This document shows positions 16,426 to 28,091 of a stretch of DNA of 64,000 bases, in pieces. The position numbers and the translations under genes are program-made. The stretch comes from Dehalococcoidia bacterium (lineage in GTDB: Bacteria > Chloroflexota > Dehalococcoidia > DSTF01 > JACRBR01), in NCBI GenBank assembly GCA_015478665.1, contig JADMII010000005.1, positions 1 through 64,000 on the forward strand, given 5' to 3'. Below the pieces are notes generated by a model. It was not told the origin of the DNA. It made no database searches and worked only from the letters and a program-made list of their open reading frames with translations. Within the stretch, counting starts at the first letter, position 1; each line of letters starts with the position of its first letter.

Positions 16426-17343
16426 CTAGCGAGAGCCGCGCAGCCGGGGATCGAGGATGTCGCGTAGCGTGTCGCCGAGCAGGTTGAAGCCCAGCACGAC
16501 GAGGCTGATCGCCAGACCAGGAAAGAGCACCAGGAACGGGTACTGCTGCCCGTAGCCGCTCCGGATCGCCGCGTTCAGGTCGATGCCCCAGCCCGGCGTC
16601 CCGACCGCGAGGCCCAGCCCGAGGAAGCTCAGCGTCGCCTCGATCACCACCGCCGCCGCGAACACGCCGCTGATGCCGACGATGATGTACGGCATCACGT
16701 TCGGCAGCACGTGCCGCGCGAAGATGCGGGCGTCCGAGGCCCCCGTCGCGTGCGCCGCCAGCACGTAGTCCTTCTGCTTCTCGATGATCGCCACCGCCCG
16801 CAGCACGCGCGAACTGCCGAAGACGGCGCCGATCGCCGTGACGATCTCGATGTTGCGCAGTCCGGGGCCGAACGCCGTCAGGAACGTCAGCACGAGGATC
16901 ACCTGCGGGAACGCGCTCCAGGCCTCGGACGAGCGCTGCAGTACGTAGTCGATCCAACGCCCGGCGTAGCCGGAGAGCACGCCGAGGAGCGCCCCCGGCA
17001 CGAAGCCGAAGACGATGACGATCGCGCCGAACGTCATCGACACGCGGGCGCCGACCAGCACGCGGCTGAACATGTCGTTGCCGGTCTCATTCGTGCCGAA
17101 CGGGTGTGCCCATGACGGCCCCAGGAATTGCGCTGCCGCGTCGAGCTGCCGCGGCGGGTAGGGCGCGACGTACGGCCCGACGAGCCCGAGCACGAAGAAG
17201 CCAACGACGATCAGCAGCGCCACGACGCCCAGCGGATTCTGCGCCGCGATCCGGCGCCAGCGCACATACCACGGCCGCTCCGGGAGCGTCTCCCAGCCCG
17301 CATCCACCGCCACCGGCAGTTGCCGACTCGTCGCCGTCGCCAT
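16426..17343 (-). CDS. peptide/oligopeptide ABC permease, DppC type
   Basis: 305 residues, about six membrane segments, first at 38-58 (LGVVALLIVVGFFVLGLVG). The OppC N-terminal region has the typical HPFGTNETGNDMFSRVLVGA. The cytoplasmic EAA-like loop is AAHATGASDARIFARHVLPN, and the C-terminal half has GLAVGTPGWGIDL and ends LLGDTLRDILDPRLRG, both standard for DppC. It pairs with the upstream permease, overlapping it by one base. The complex would import peptides or nickel-chelate-like ligands delivered by the lipoprotein encoded further upstream. No ATPase genes (dppD/F) are found here. Confidence 0.93.
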   Translation of the reverse strand: MATATSRQLPVAVDAGWETLPERPWYVRWRRIAAQNPLGVVALLIVVGFFVLGLVGPYVAPYPPRQLDAAAQFLGPSWAHPFGTNETGNDMFSRVLVGARVSMTFGAIVIVFGFVPGALLGVLSGYAGRWIDYVLQRSSEAWSAFPQVILVLTFLTAFGPGLRNIEIVTAIGAVFGSSRVLRAVAIIEKQKDYVLAAHATGASDARIFARHVLPNVMPYIIVGISGVFAAAVVIEATLSFLGLGLAVGTPGWGIDLNAAIRSGYGQQYPFLVLFPGLAISLVVLGFNLLGDTLRDILDPRLRGSR

Positions 17344-18341
17344 CAGCTGTACCTCACGCGCCGGTCGATGAGGGCGTACGAGAGGTCGATGATGAGGTTT
17401 GCCAGCACGACGACGACAGCGGTGTAGACGGCGAGGAACTGGATCACCGGCAGGTCGCGCGACAACGTCGATATGAAGAAGAAGGCGCCGACGCCCTGAA
17501 TGCTCATGATCGTCTCGGCGATCACAGAACCGCCGAAGACCGCGAGGAACGCTGTGCCCAGCGCCGTCACGATCGGCGTCGCCGCGTTCCGGAAGGCGTG
17601 CGTGAGCACGATCGTCGGGCGGCTCAGCCCCTTCGCCTGCGCGGTGCGGATGTAGTCCGCCCGCAGCACCTCGAGCATCGTCGTGCGCACGAGGCGCATC
17701 AGCGCCGCCGAGCCGCCGATGCCGAGGATCAGCGCGGGCGGTCCGAACTGCCGCAGGTTCAGCATCGGCTCACGCAGCAGCGAGTGATAGCCGCCGATCG
17801 GCGGCGCGTAGTTGAAGAGGTACGACGGGAGGATGATCAGCAGCGTCAGCAGGAAGAACTCCGGCACCGACGCGCCGAACACGGCGAAGACGCGCACGAC
17901 GTAGTCGAGCACGCTGTTGCGATAGAGCGCCGAGAGGATGCCGAAGCTGATCCCGAAGACGGAACCGATGATCAGCGCCAGCAGGATGAGCTCGAAGCTC
18001 GCCGGAAAGCGCCGCGCGAATTCCTGTCGCACCGGCGCCTGGCTCTGGTAGGTGACGCCGAAATCGCCGCGCAACGCCGCCCCCAGCCACTTCGAGAACT
18101 GGTCGTGCCTGTTGAGCTGCACGAACGGCGGCTCGCCCCGAAGGCTCACCGGGAACACCGGGTAATCCAGCCCCAGCTGCCGGTGGATCTCCTTGATTTG
18201 GTCCGGCGTCGCTCCCTGGCCCGCCATCACCCGCGCCGGATCCTGACCGGGCAGCACGCGCAGCAGCACGAACGTGAACACCGCGACGAGCACCACGATG
18301 AGCGGCAGGAAGAGCAGCCGGCGCAGCGCGTACCGCCACAT
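17343..18341 (-). CDS. peptide/oligopeptide ABC permease, DppB type
   Basis: 332 residues with a DppB layout: an N-terminal membrane helix (RLLFLPLIVVLVAVFTFVLL), the extended periplasmic region with IKEIHRQLGLDYPVF, and five further membrane spans. The EAA loop is RTAQAKGLSRPTIVLTHAFRN, and the protein ends FIDLSYALIDRRVRYS-like, as is normal for the family. It lies between the substrate-binding lipoprotein (48 bases upstream) and the DppC-type permease. Confidence 0.93.
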   Translation of the reverse strand: MWRYALRRLLFLPLIVVLVAVFTFVLLRVLPGQDPARVMAGQGATPDQIKEIHRQLGLDYPVFPVSLRGEPPFVQLNRHDQFSKWLGAALRGDFGVTYQSQAPVRQEFARRFPASFELILLALIIGSVFGISFGILSALYRNSVLDYVVRVFAVFGASVPEFFLLTLLIILPSYLFNYAPPIGGYHSLLREPMLNLRQFGPPALILGIGGSAALMRLVRTTMLEVLRADYIRTAQAKGLSRPTIVLTHAFRNAATPIVTALGTAFLAVFGGSVIAETIMSIQGVGAFFFISTLSRDLPVIQFLAVYTAVVVVLANLIIDLSYALIDRRVRYS

Positions 18342-18389
18342 CCTACGCGCCCCGCCTCATCCCGCACCGCCGCCGCGCGCGCGCATGCG

Positions 18390-20135
18390 TCATGCCTTGT
18401 CCAGCCACGTCGTCCGGTTGAACAGCCCCAGCGAGCCGCGACCGGAGATGGTTCCCTTCACATAGGCGTAGCGGCCGCCGTAGCCGATCGGCGAGTAGAT
18501 GTTCAGCATCGGCGACCAAGCCTTGATCACCGCCCGCTGGGCATCCATCACCTTCTGAATGCGCGCCTCCTCGTTGAGCTCGGTCGCCGCGGCGAGGATC
18601 GCGTCGTCGACCTTCGGGTCGTCGTACTTCATGAAGTTCGTGCCGTAGCCCTGCTTCCCGATGTAAAAGCGCAGCGGCAGGTCGGGGTCCTCGTAGGGGA
18701 GTTGCCCGAAGCAGGTCAGCTTGAACTGGCTCTGACTGAGTGTCGTCGTCAACCAGGTGATCAGGTCCTGCTGCGTCAACTTCAGCTTGATGCCGCCACG
18801 CGCGAACTGCGACGCCAGCAGGTTGGCGAGCGCGCTGTCGCCGGGCCGGTTCGAGAACTTCATCTCGTACGACTGGTTCAGGTCGAAGCCCGCCGCGCCC
18901 AGCAACTGCTTCGCCTGCTTCACGTCCGTCTTGAAGTACTCCTGGAGCGCGGGGTCGCTGTCCGGCAGCACGTAGCGGCGCTGCGCCGGCGGCATCGGCC
19001 CGCACGGCACGCCGGAACCCTGCTCCAGCACCTGGATCGCCTCCTTGCGGTCGATCAGCAGGTTGAAGGCGTGCCGTACGCGGTCATCCTTGAACGGCGG
19101 TTCGTACATCAACATCATCGTGAAGAAGTCGCGCCCGAGGTCGCTCCCGACGACGACCTTGTTCCCGAGGTCCCTCGCCGTGCGCTCCGCGTCCGCCTTG
19201 GTACCGAAGCCAATCGTGTCGAGGTCGCCGGCTTTGAACGCCGCCAACGCGGCGTTGGGGTCTGTCACGAGCGTGAAATCGATTCCATCGAGGTAGGGCT
19301 GCCCGGCGATCGACTTCGTGCCGGCGAATTGGCGGAACTTGTCGAACTTGCGCAGCTTCGGGTTGGCGCCGTTGTCGTGGCTCAGCAGCGTCCAGTGGCC
19401 GGAGCCGATGGCATCCTTGCGCAGGAGGTCGTCGTAGCCGTGCAGGATCTCCTTCGGCAGGATCGAGCTCGTGATCGGCGAGCCGGCGTTGGACGACGTG
19501 AGCACCCACGCCCACGGCATCTTCTGCTTGATCGTCACGGTCTGCGCCTGGTCGTCGCTCGTGATGTCGTCCATCACATTGTGCAGCCAGTCGTAGCCGA
19601 TGCCGGTCTCCTCCCGGAAGCGCTTGAAGCTCGCCTCGACGTCGCTCGCCAGCACCTTGCGCCCGTTGACCGGCGGCTTGTTGTGGAAGACGGCATCGCC
19701 GAGCGTCGCGGTCAGCGTCAGCGCGTCGGGCTGCTCGAGTTTCGTGGCGAGGAACAGCTCGGCGACGCCGGTGTCGGTCGGCACGTACCACATGTGGTCG
19801 AAGACGGTGAAGCCCAGCGCCAAGCCCTGGACCAGCGTCAGGACGCCCGGTCCGAACGGGTCCATATTTGGCCACGCCGGATTCTGCTGCACGCGCAGGA
19901 TGCCGCCGAGCCGCGTCGGCTTCCCGTCCTGCGTGCCGTCCGTCGGTGTCGCAGCGATCAGGCCGTTCGGCGTCGCCGACGTGCCCGGCGTCTTGTTCGA
20001 CGACGCGCCGCGCGTGCACCCGACCAGCCCGATCGCGGCCAGCGAGACGCCGCCGATCGCCGCGCCACCGAGCAGGCGCCGGCGCGAGACCCGCCCATCC
20101 TGCCAGTACCGCAGGCCGAATTCGTTGTCCGCCAC
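18390..20135 (-). CDS. family 5 extracellular solute-binding lipoprotein
   Basis: 581 residues. The N-terminus carries a twin-arginine signal (VSRRRLLGGAAIGG) followed by a lipobox ending LVGC at about residue 40, so it is exported folded and lipid-anchored. A Ser/Thr linker then leads to a SBP_bac_5 fold, with the family-type signatures SNAGSPITSSILPKEIL and RVRHAFNLLIDRKEAI. It should capture peptides or similar ligands for the two downstream permeases. It is the first gene of the operon, with a promoter at 20192-20220. Ligand specificity cannot be deduced. Confidence 0.93.
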   Translation of the reverse strand: MADNEFGLRYWQDGRVSRRRLLGGAAIGGVSLAAIGLVGCTRGASSNKTPGTSATPNGLIAATPTDGTQDGKPTRLGGILRVQQNPAWPNMDPFGPGVLTLVQGLALGFTVFDHMWYVPTDTGVAELFLATKLEQPDALTLTATLGDAVFHNKPPVNGRKVLASDVEASFKRFREETGIGYDWLHNVMDDITSDDQAQTVTIKQKMPWAWVLTSSNAGSPITSSILPKEILHGYDDLLRKDAIGSGHWTLLSHDNGANPKLRKFDKFRQFAGTKSIAGQPYLDGIDFTLVTDPNAALAAFKAGDLDTIGFGTKADAERTARDLGNKVVVGSDLGRDFFTMMLMYEPPFKDDRVRHAFNLLIDRKEAIQVLEQGSGVPCGPMPPAQRRYVLPDSDPALQEYFKTDVKQAKQLLGAAGFDLNQSYEMKFSNRPGDSALANLLASQFARGGIKLKLTQQDLITWLTTTLSQSQFKLTCFGQLPYEDPDLPLRFYIGKQGYGTNFMKYDDPKVDDAILAAATELNEEARIQKVMDAQRAVIKAWSPMLNIYSPIGYGGRYAYVKGTISGRGSLGLFNRTTWLDKA

Positions 20136-20191
20136 GTCCCACCTCGCTGCCGAATCTTCGCCCTGCCGATACGTCTCACTGAATGGTGTTC

Positions 20192-20220
20192 ATTGTGGTG
20201 AGAGCACGCCTCACTGTCAA
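20192..20220 (-). promoter_or_regulatory. promoter of the peptide transporter operon
   Basis: The minus strand reads TTGACA (20220-20215), 17 bases, then CACAAT (20197-20192). The predicted start of transcription is near 20185, giving a leader of about 50 bases before the ATG at 20135. Confidence 0.6.
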
Positions 20221-20497
20221 CCGCGCGGGGGACGATCGGCGGCGAACCTCCCGCCTCCTGCGGCGACGACGCGATGGACATGTGCAGCGCCGCCAACATG
20301 ACGGGGCGGAGGCTCCATCCCGCCGGATTCGGCCCGCCCGGACCCCGATCCGCCGCCGAATATGCCGCCCCGACGAGGCGGGCCCGGCGCGTCGGCCCGG
20401 CGCCCTGGCGTCGGGCGGCGACCGTCGCGCGCCGCACGCATCCGGGCGTGGCTCGCCAGGCGACGCGCTGGCTGCCCTGCGCGAGACGGTGCGCCAG
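20221..20497. other. intergenic, no gene seen
   Basis: Between the transporter promoter and the 3' end of the crotonase gene. Frames here are Arg/Pro/Gly-rich with no ribosome binding site or domain. Short GC-rich inverted repeats occur but no clear terminator for the crotonase gene. Confidence 0.5.
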
Positions 20498-21310
20498 CTA
20501 TCGCCCGACGAACTTCGGCGGCCGCGATTCGACGAAGGCGCGCGGGCCCTCGTGCGCGTCTTCGGTCGACTGGGCGATGGCCATGGCGGTGTTGGCCTGC
20601 TCGAGCGCTTCGGCCCAGGTGGCCGTCTCGCCGCGGTACACGAGGCCCTTCGCCAGCTGCATGGCGACGGCGGGGCCCTCGGCGAGGCGGCGGGCGAACG
20701 CCGTGACTTCGGGCATCAACTCATCGGCCGATGTGATGCGCGTGACGTAGCCGATGCGCATGGCGTCGCGGGCGTCGATGAAGTCGCCGGTCCAAATCAG
20801 TTCGAGCGCCTTGGCGAGGCCGACGATGCGCGGCAGAAAGTAGCAGCCGCCGTCGCCGGGGATAAGCCCGACCTTCACGTACGACATCGCGAAGCGCGCG
20901 TTCTCCGAGGCGAAGCGGATGTCAGCCATCGACGCCATGTCCATGCCGGCGCCGACCGCAGCGCCGTTGACGGCGGCGATGTACGGCTTGTCGAGCAGCG
21001 CGACGGCGCGCGGGACGGCGTGCACGCCATCGCGGAGCCAGTTGCGGCGCTCGGCTGCGGACGGCGGGCCCAGCGCCCGGCCGCTGTCGGTGACGCCGGA
21101 GCCGCCGCGCAGGTCGGCGCCGGCGCAGAAGCCGCGGCCGGCGCCCGTGACGATGACGGCGCGGACGTCGCGGTTCGTGCGGGCGTCGGTGAGGGCGTCG
21201 GCCCATTCGCGGAGCATGACGTCGGTGAACGCGTTCATGCGCTCGGGGCGGTTGAGGGTGATGGTCGCGACGCCGTCCTGCGTCTCATAGAGGATCTGCT
21301 GGAAGTCCAC
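20498..21310 (-). CDS. enoyl-CoA hydratase/isomerase family protein (atypical active site)
   Basis: 270 residues with a crotonase fold: TITLNRPERMNAF at the N-terminus, the oxyanion-hole segment GAGRGFCAGADL (57-67), and PYIAAVNGAAVGAGMDMA followed by IRFASENARFAMSYVKVGLI. In classical hydratases two Glu residues (rat 144 and 164) are catalytic; by alignment they are Asp124 and Tyr144 here. Crotonases lacking these Glu do other chemistry (isomerisation, decarboxylation, hydrolysis), so hydration is not assured. Predicted acyl-CoA substrate. Downstream of pnp on the same strand but beyond a strong hairpin, so probably separate. Confidence 0.88.
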   Translation of the reverse strand: MDFQQILYETQDGVATITLNRPERMNAFTDVMLREWADALTDARTNRDVRAVIVTGAGRGFCAGADLRGGSGVTDSGRALGPPSAAERRNWLRDGVHAVPRAVALLDKPYIAAVNGAAVGAGMDMASMADIRFASENARFAMSYVKVGLIPGDGGCYFLPRIVGLAKALELIWTGDFIDARDAMRIGYVTRITSADELMPEVTAFARRLAEGPAVAMQLAKGLVYRGETATWAEALEQANTAMAIAQSTEDAHEGPRAFVESRPPKFVGR

Positions 21311-21444
21311 CTTCTGCTCCTTTCCGGGGCCCCGCGTGGCGACGATAGCACGGGCTGCGCCGTGGGGCGACAGTAGGCGCCCCTGTGATCGGTCGCCTCA
21401 GACCTGGGGTGCGGCGATGCCCGTGCCGGGGGAGCGAACTGAAG

Positions 21445-21464
21445 GGCGTCCCGCGGGACGCCCC
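21445..21464 (-). terminator. terminator hairpin after pnp
   Basis: A perfect 20-base palindrome, arms GGGCGTCC/GGACGCCC around CGCG, about 75 bases past the pnp stop. No U-run follows, as is common in very GC-rich genomes, so intrinsic termination is likely but not certain; it could also stabilise the 3' end. Confidence 0.5.
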
Positions 21465-21539
21465 TGAGCGTGCGAACAACGGGCAGGCGGCGAAGCGCGG
21501 TCACGCCCGCGAGCCGCCCGATGACCGCCTGGCGCAGCG

Positions 21540-23924
<2,385 letters not shown>

Positions 23925-24133
23925 GTGTCGTTGGCTCTCCTCCGTGTGTCGGCCTTCGATGCCACGCAAGGCCGTCTGGGGTGTGTGTGGCGGCAGGATT
24001 CGCGGCCGTCTCCGCAGCGTCGTCCACGCCTCGATGCCTGGCGCCGGCGGGCGCGATCGCGCGAGGGGGACTCTCACTCAACGTGTGGGGCGCCGCCGTC
24101 GTCCGTCGCGACCGCTGGCGGCGCGTATGAGAC

Positions 24134-24170
24134 GGCCTCCGCCGGGCTTGTGCCCTTACTTGCGGAGGCC
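24134..24170 (-). other. hairpin overlapping the rpsO stop codon
   Basis: GGCCTCCGC (24134-24142) pairs with GCGGAGGCC (24162-24170), enclosing an inner GGGC-TTGT-GCCC hairpin. The stem spans the rpsO stop codon at 24156-24158. In E. coli the rpsO-pnp junction carries a terminator and an RNase III site through which PNPase represses itself; this structure occupies the equivalent place. Regulatory role is inferred. Confidence 0.5.
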
Positions 24171-24425
24171 GAGCTTGGCGAGGACGGCGCGGTAGCGCGA
24201 GACGTCCCGCTTGTTGAGGTAGGCGAGCTGTCGCCGCCGCTGTCCGACGAGCTTCAGCAGGCCGCGCTGCGTGTGGTAATCGTGCTTGTGGAGCTTCAGG
24301 TGCTCGGTCAGCCCGTTGATCCGCTCCGTCAGGAGCGCGATCTGAACCTCGGCGGATCCCGTGTCCGTCTCGTGGCCCTTGTGCTCGCCGATGATCGACG
24401 CCTTCCGCTCTGCCGTCAACGCCAT
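24156..24425 (-). CDS. rpsO: 30S ribosomal protein S15
   Basis: 89 residues, exact family length: [69 protein letters not shown] and [10 protein letters not shown]-like end ([10 protein letters not shown]). It binds 16S rRNA at the central domain and starts assembly of the platform. The start at 24425 is fixed by homology and a GAGGAAGCC-type ribosome binding site. A promoter lies at 24469-24498 and pnp follows about 230 bases downstream. Confidence 0.98.
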   Translation of the reverse strand: MALTAERKASIIGEHKGHETDTGSAEVQIALLTERINGLTEHLKLHKHDYHTQRGLLKLVGQRRRQLAYLNKRDVSRYRAVLAKLGLRK

Positions 24426-24468
24426 GCGCAGGCTTCCTCGTTTCCTCTCTCTCTTCGTATTCGCTGAA

Positions 24469-24498
24469 ATTGTAACAGAGCGCTCGCGCCCACGGCAA
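24469..24498 (-). promoter_or_regulatory. promoter of rpsO-pnp
   Basis: On the minus strand TTGCCG (24498-24493), an 18-base spacer and TACAAT (24474-24469). Start expected near 24462, leaving a purine-rich leader of about 37 bases. Confidence 0.5.
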
Positions 24499-24663
24499 AC
24501 GCCGCTGCCGCGCTGCGCTCCCTCCGGGTCGCCGATCTCACGACGACCAACATCCAACATCCAATATCCACCATCTATCCAACATCGCCCCCGTCTTCGG
24601 CCGCCTCAGCCGCGAGAACGTATCTTCCCCCGGCCGCGAGAACGGGTGTAGCATGGCAGCCTG

Positions 24664-25848
24664 ATGCAAACCTCCATCTTCTACCTCCCCTCGATCGGCT
24701 CCCGCGCGGAGATCGAGCGCGGCATGGCCGGGCTGCGCGGCGACCTCTACCAGCGCATGCTCGACGAGCTCAGGGAGCAGGCGCAGCTCGCCGACGAACT
24801 GGGTTACGACTCGATCTCCTTCACCGAGCATCACTTCCACGTCGAGGGGTTCGAGATCTCGAACAACCCGGTGCTGCTCGACCTCTTCATCGCGCTGCAG
24901 ACGCGGCGGATTCGCGTCGGCCAGCTCGGCATCGTCCTGCCGGCGCAGAACCCGCTGCGCGTCGCCGAGGACATCGCGATGCTCGACCACATGAGCGGCG
25001 GCCGCGCGAATGCCGGCTTCGCGCGCGGCTACCAGCGCCGCTGGGTGGACACGATGGCGCAGCAGATGCACGGCATCCACGGCGCCACCCCGAACCAGCA
25101 CGACGCGATCGACCAGGCGAACCGGCAGGCGTTCGAGGAGCACTTCCGCATCATCAAATCCGCCTGGACCGAAGACCTGATGGAGTTCCGCGGCACGTAC
25201 TGGAAGATCCCGCCCGAAGGCACGCCGTGGACCCTCGACGCCACGCGCCAATGGGGCGCCGGCATCGACGACAGCGGCACCGTGCGCGCCATCGGCGTCG
25301 TGCCGAAGCCGCTGCAGAAGCCGCACCCGCCGATCTTCCAGCCGTTCGCCTCGAGCGAGAACACGATCCGCTGGTGCGCGCGCGAAGAGGTGACGGCGAT
25401 CCTGCCGCCGATGTACCTGGCGATGCAGAATCGCCTGTGCGAGGTGTACCGCGAGGAGGCGGCGGCGGCCGGCCGCGCGCTGGCGCCGGGCGCGGGGCTC
25501 GGCTTGGTGCGCGACGTCGTCGTCGCCGATACCGATGCCGAGGCGATCGAGATGTGGTCGCACGGCGCAGCGTTCTGCGGCGCGGCCTGGTTTGCACCGT
25601 TCGGCTTCAGCAGCGCGCTCGTCGAGCCGGGGCGCGTCGAGGTGCTCTCGCAGCAGGAGATGCTGGAGAACGGCATGCTGCTCGTCGGCTCGCCGGACAC
25701 CGTCTGCCGGCAGCTCGAGCGGCTGCAGATGGATACGCCGGTGCCGTGGCTCTTCGCCTGGACCTACAACGGCCTGGTGCCACACCGGGCGATCATGCGC
25801 TCGCTCGAGCTCTTCCAGACGAAGGTACTGGCGCGCGTTGGCGTGTAG
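24664..25848 (+). CDS. luciferase-like (LLM class) flavin-dependent monooxygenase
   Basis: 394 residues with a TIM-barrel typical of bacterial luciferase-like enzymes: YDSISFTEHHFHVEGFE near the N-terminus, then RIRVGQLGIVLPAQNPLRVA, MLDHMSGGRANAGFARGYQR and the C-terminal ENGMLLVGSPDTVCRQLERL. The cofactor (FMN or F420) cannot be decided by eye. Related proteins oxidise alkanes, nitrilotriacetate-like or other organic compounds and are abundant in uncultured Chloroflexota. It stands alone, convergent with the aldo/keto reductase. Confidence 0.9.
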   Translation: MQTSIFYLPSIGSRAEIERGMAGLRGDLYQRMLDELREQAQLADELGYDSISFTEHHFHVEGFEISNNPVLLDLFIALQTRRIRVGQLGIVLPAQNPLRVAEDIAMLDHMSGGRANAGFARGYQRRWVDTMAQQMHGIHGATPNQHDAIDQANRQAFEEHFRIIKSAWTEDLMEFRGTYWKIPPEGTPWTLDATRQWGAGIDDSGTVRAIGVVPKPLQKPHPPIFQPFASSENTIRWCAREEVTAILPPMYLAMQNRLCEVYREEAAAAGRALAPGAGLGLVRDVVVADTDAEAIEMWSHGAAFCGAAWFAPFGFSSALVEPGRVEVLSQQEMLENGMLLVGSPDTVCRQLERLQMDTPVPWLFAWTYNGLVPHRAIMRSLELFQTKVLARVGV

Positions 25849-25898
25849 CCACGCCGGCCCGAACCGGCCGTCCAGCATGCCGCCGACGGCCACCCGTC

Positions 25899-26912
25899 CT
25901 ATCGATAGCCTTCGAGCACCCGCCGGCGCGGCAGCGACCACCATGCCGCGTCGCACGCCTTCCGCAGTTCGTCGTCGAGCGTGAGGCCGACCGCCGCGAG
26001 CGGGCCCTGCAGTTGCTCCGGCCGGCTCGCCCCGACGATCGCCGACGTGATCCCCGGCTGCGCCAGCACCCAGGCGATCGCTACCGGCACCATCTCCTGC
26101 CCGCGCGCCTCTACGGCCTGCCTCAGGCGGTCGACCGCGTCGAACTGCGCGTCCTGCCAGTAGCGATACTGGTAGCGCTCGGCCGCGGTGCCGAGCGTGA
26201 AGCGGGTGTTCTCCTGCGGCTCCTCGCCCTTCTGGTACTTGCCGGACAGGAAGCCGCCCGCCAGCGGGTTGTAGACGATGACGCCGATCCCTTCGGCACG
26301 CGCCAGCGGCAGCAACTCCGTCTCGATCTCGCGATAGAGGAGGTTGTAGCGCGGCTGCAGCGAATCGTAGCGCGCGACGCCCAGGCGCTCGCTCGCGCGC
26401 AGGGCGTCCGCGAGCCGCCACGCCGGGTAGTTCGAGCAGCCGACGTAGCGCACCTTGCCCGCGCGCACGATGTCATCGAGCGCCCGCAGGGTCTCTTCGA
26501 TCGGCGTGCGCGGGTCGAAGGCATGCACCTGGTAGAGGTCGATCACGTCGGTGCCGAGGCGGCGCAGGCTGGCATCGACAGCATCGAGGATGTGGCGGCG
26601 CGACAGGCCGGCGTCGTTCGGGCCCGGGCCCATCGCTCCGGCGCACTTCGAAGCGATGATCAGGCGGTCGCGGTTCCGCCGCTCGCGCATCCAGCGGCCG
26701 ATGATCTCCTCCGTCCGGCCCACGGTCTCGAGCGTGCCGCCGAGCGGATAGACATCGGCGGTGTCGAGGAAGTCGATGCCGCCCTCGACGGCGCGGTCGA
26801 GGATGGCGAACGACGTGGCCTCGTCGCACTGCAGGCCGAAGGTCATCGTGCCCAGGCAGAGCGGCGGCACCTGCAGGCCGCTGCGGCCGAGGGATCGCGT
26901 GTCCATGTCCAT
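25899..26912 (-). CDS. aldo/keto reductase
   Basis: 337 residues, TIM-barrel NADPH-dependent reductase. The catalytic tetrad is intact: Asp50 and Tyr55 in FLDTADVY, Lys89 in IIASKCAG and His130 in LYQVHAFD. The subfamily motif KVRYVGCSNYPAWRLADALR and the cofactor-binding SAIVGASRPEQL near the C-terminus place it with YhdN/Tas-like or potassium-channel beta-like reductases. It reduces aldehydes or ketones in the cytosol; the substrate is unknown. Confidence 0.93.
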   Translation of the reverse strand: MDMDTRSLGRSGLQVPPLCLGTMTFGLQCDEATSFAILDRAVEGGIDFLDTADVYPLGGTLETVGRTEEIIGRWMRERRNRDRLIIASKCAGAMGPGPNDAGLSRRHILDAVDASLRRLGTDVIDLYQVHAFDPRTPIEETLRALDDIVRAGKVRYVGCSNYPAWRLADALRASERLGVARYDSLQPRYNLLYREIETELLPLARAEGIGVIVYNPLAGGFLSGKYQKGEEPQENTRFTLGTAAERYQYRYWQDAQFDAVDRLRQAVEARGQEMVPVAIAWVLAQPGITSAIVGASRPEQLQGPLAAVGLTLDDELRKACDAAWWSLPRRRVLEGYR

Positions 26913-27034
26913 CCACTCCTTCGCACTTCGCGCGTGCTTCGCGCCGACGGACTCAGCGTGACAGAGGCATCGTGGCGACGCCAGACGGCAAGGAGGCCAG
27001 CGGCGCGCAACAACGACGCAGCGACTCGGGCCTC

Positions 27035-27844
27035 TCAGCGCCTGTCGGCGTCGCTGGGAAAGAGCGCCGGAAAGCGGCCCTGGTCGAGGCAGAGGATCGA
27101 GGCGTAGACGCGCGCATGCTCGAGGGCGCGCGCGTCACCGGTCTGCCGGTAGCGGTTGAAGCTGTCGAGCATCTTGTCCGTGATCAGGTCCAGGTCGAAG
27201 CCGAGGATGTAGCGTTCGCTCATCTCGTTCAGCGCATCGACGTACAGCTCGAAGTACTCCGCAAGCTTGAGCAGCGTCTCGCGCTGCCGTGTGCGGTCCG
27301 CCGCGTCCTCGTGCGCCGCCAGGCGATACATCCGCTTGCCCGTCGTCACGTAGTACCCCTGGTCGATGCCGGCCGGGCGCCGCTGGAGCGCCTTCCGCCC
27401 GCGACGCGGCCGCGCCGGCGCGCGCGGCGGGAAGACGCCGGACAGGAACAGCGCCGTGTCGGCGTAGCGGCGATAGGCGCCGAAGCGGTCCGTCGCGCCT
27501 CCGCCCTCGTGCTGTGCGAGCGCGTCGGAGAAGTACAGCGTCTTCGGCGTCGTCTCCCCGTCCGCCGAAGGCGCGTACAACTCGCGGGCATAGAGGTAAC
27601 GCGCGAGCAGCGCGCCCAGGTAGTCGAGCACGCGCGCATCGCTGCTGCGGCGGCCAACGTAGAGCACCTTGATCAGGAAGAGGTCGAAGAGCGCGCGGCT
27701 GCCGATGCCGCTGATCGCGCCGATGTCGTCGTAGACGGCGCTCATCAGCTCATCGACGGCACGCGCGAATCGCCGGTCGGCAGCGTTGTGCCCGTCGTTG
27801 CCGGCGATCACGGCCTTCAGCTCATCGATGCGGTCTTCCAGCAT
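27035..27844 (-). CDS. conserved helical protein, unknown
   Basis: 269 residues from ATG 27844 (MLEDRIDELKAVIAGNDGHN), chosen because residues before it look random. The sequence is mostly alpha-helical, with a Leu-rich segment (SRALFDLFLIKVLYVGRRSS), a basic loop (PPRAPARPRRGRKALQRR) and a C-terminal block ETLLKLAEYFELYVDALNEM followed by ERYILGFDLDLITDKM. No membrane segment, metal site or named domain is recognised. The natural composition and length support a real gene. No operon partner. Confidence 0.6.
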   Translation of the reverse strand: MLEDRIDELKAVIAGNDGHNAADRRFARAVDELMSAVYDDIGAISGIGSRALFDLFLIKVLYVGRRSSDARVLDYLGALLARYLYARELYAPSADGETTPKTLYFSDALAQHEGGGATDRFGAYRRYADTALFLSGVFPPRAPARPRRGRKALQRRPAGIDQGYYVTTGKRMYRLAAHEDAADRTRQRETLLKLAEYFELYVDALNEMSERYILGFDLDLITDKMLDSFNRYRQTGDARALEHARVYASILCLDQGRFPALFPSDADRR

Positions 27845-28091
27845 CCTGGTTCGTATCGTAACGGCCGGCGGTTGCGCCCGTGTGAACGCCCGTGCGCACG
27901 CCGTTACACCCGCACAGGAATGGTCGGCCCGGAGCGCCCGAAGTTGCCTCCCCGGGGAGCGATGCAACGACCCGCGAAGCCCGGCGAGGACACTCGTGAC
28001 GATCTGCTAATCTGTAGTCCGTGTTGACAAACGAGCAGCCCGGAGTCGCGCGACGGCGGCTTCCGTGGAGACACAGGGAGACCGGGGCCCG

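Noticed and set aside
17106-20201. A 1,031-codon open frame on the plus strand opposite the peptide transporter genes
   Set aside because: It is the antisense of three clear transporter genes; its Arg/His/Asp-rich composition is the usual artefact of high-GC third positions.
20221-20497. Cobalamin or other metabolite riboswitch before the transporter
   Set aside because: No conserved core motifs were found; the region is simply GC-rich.
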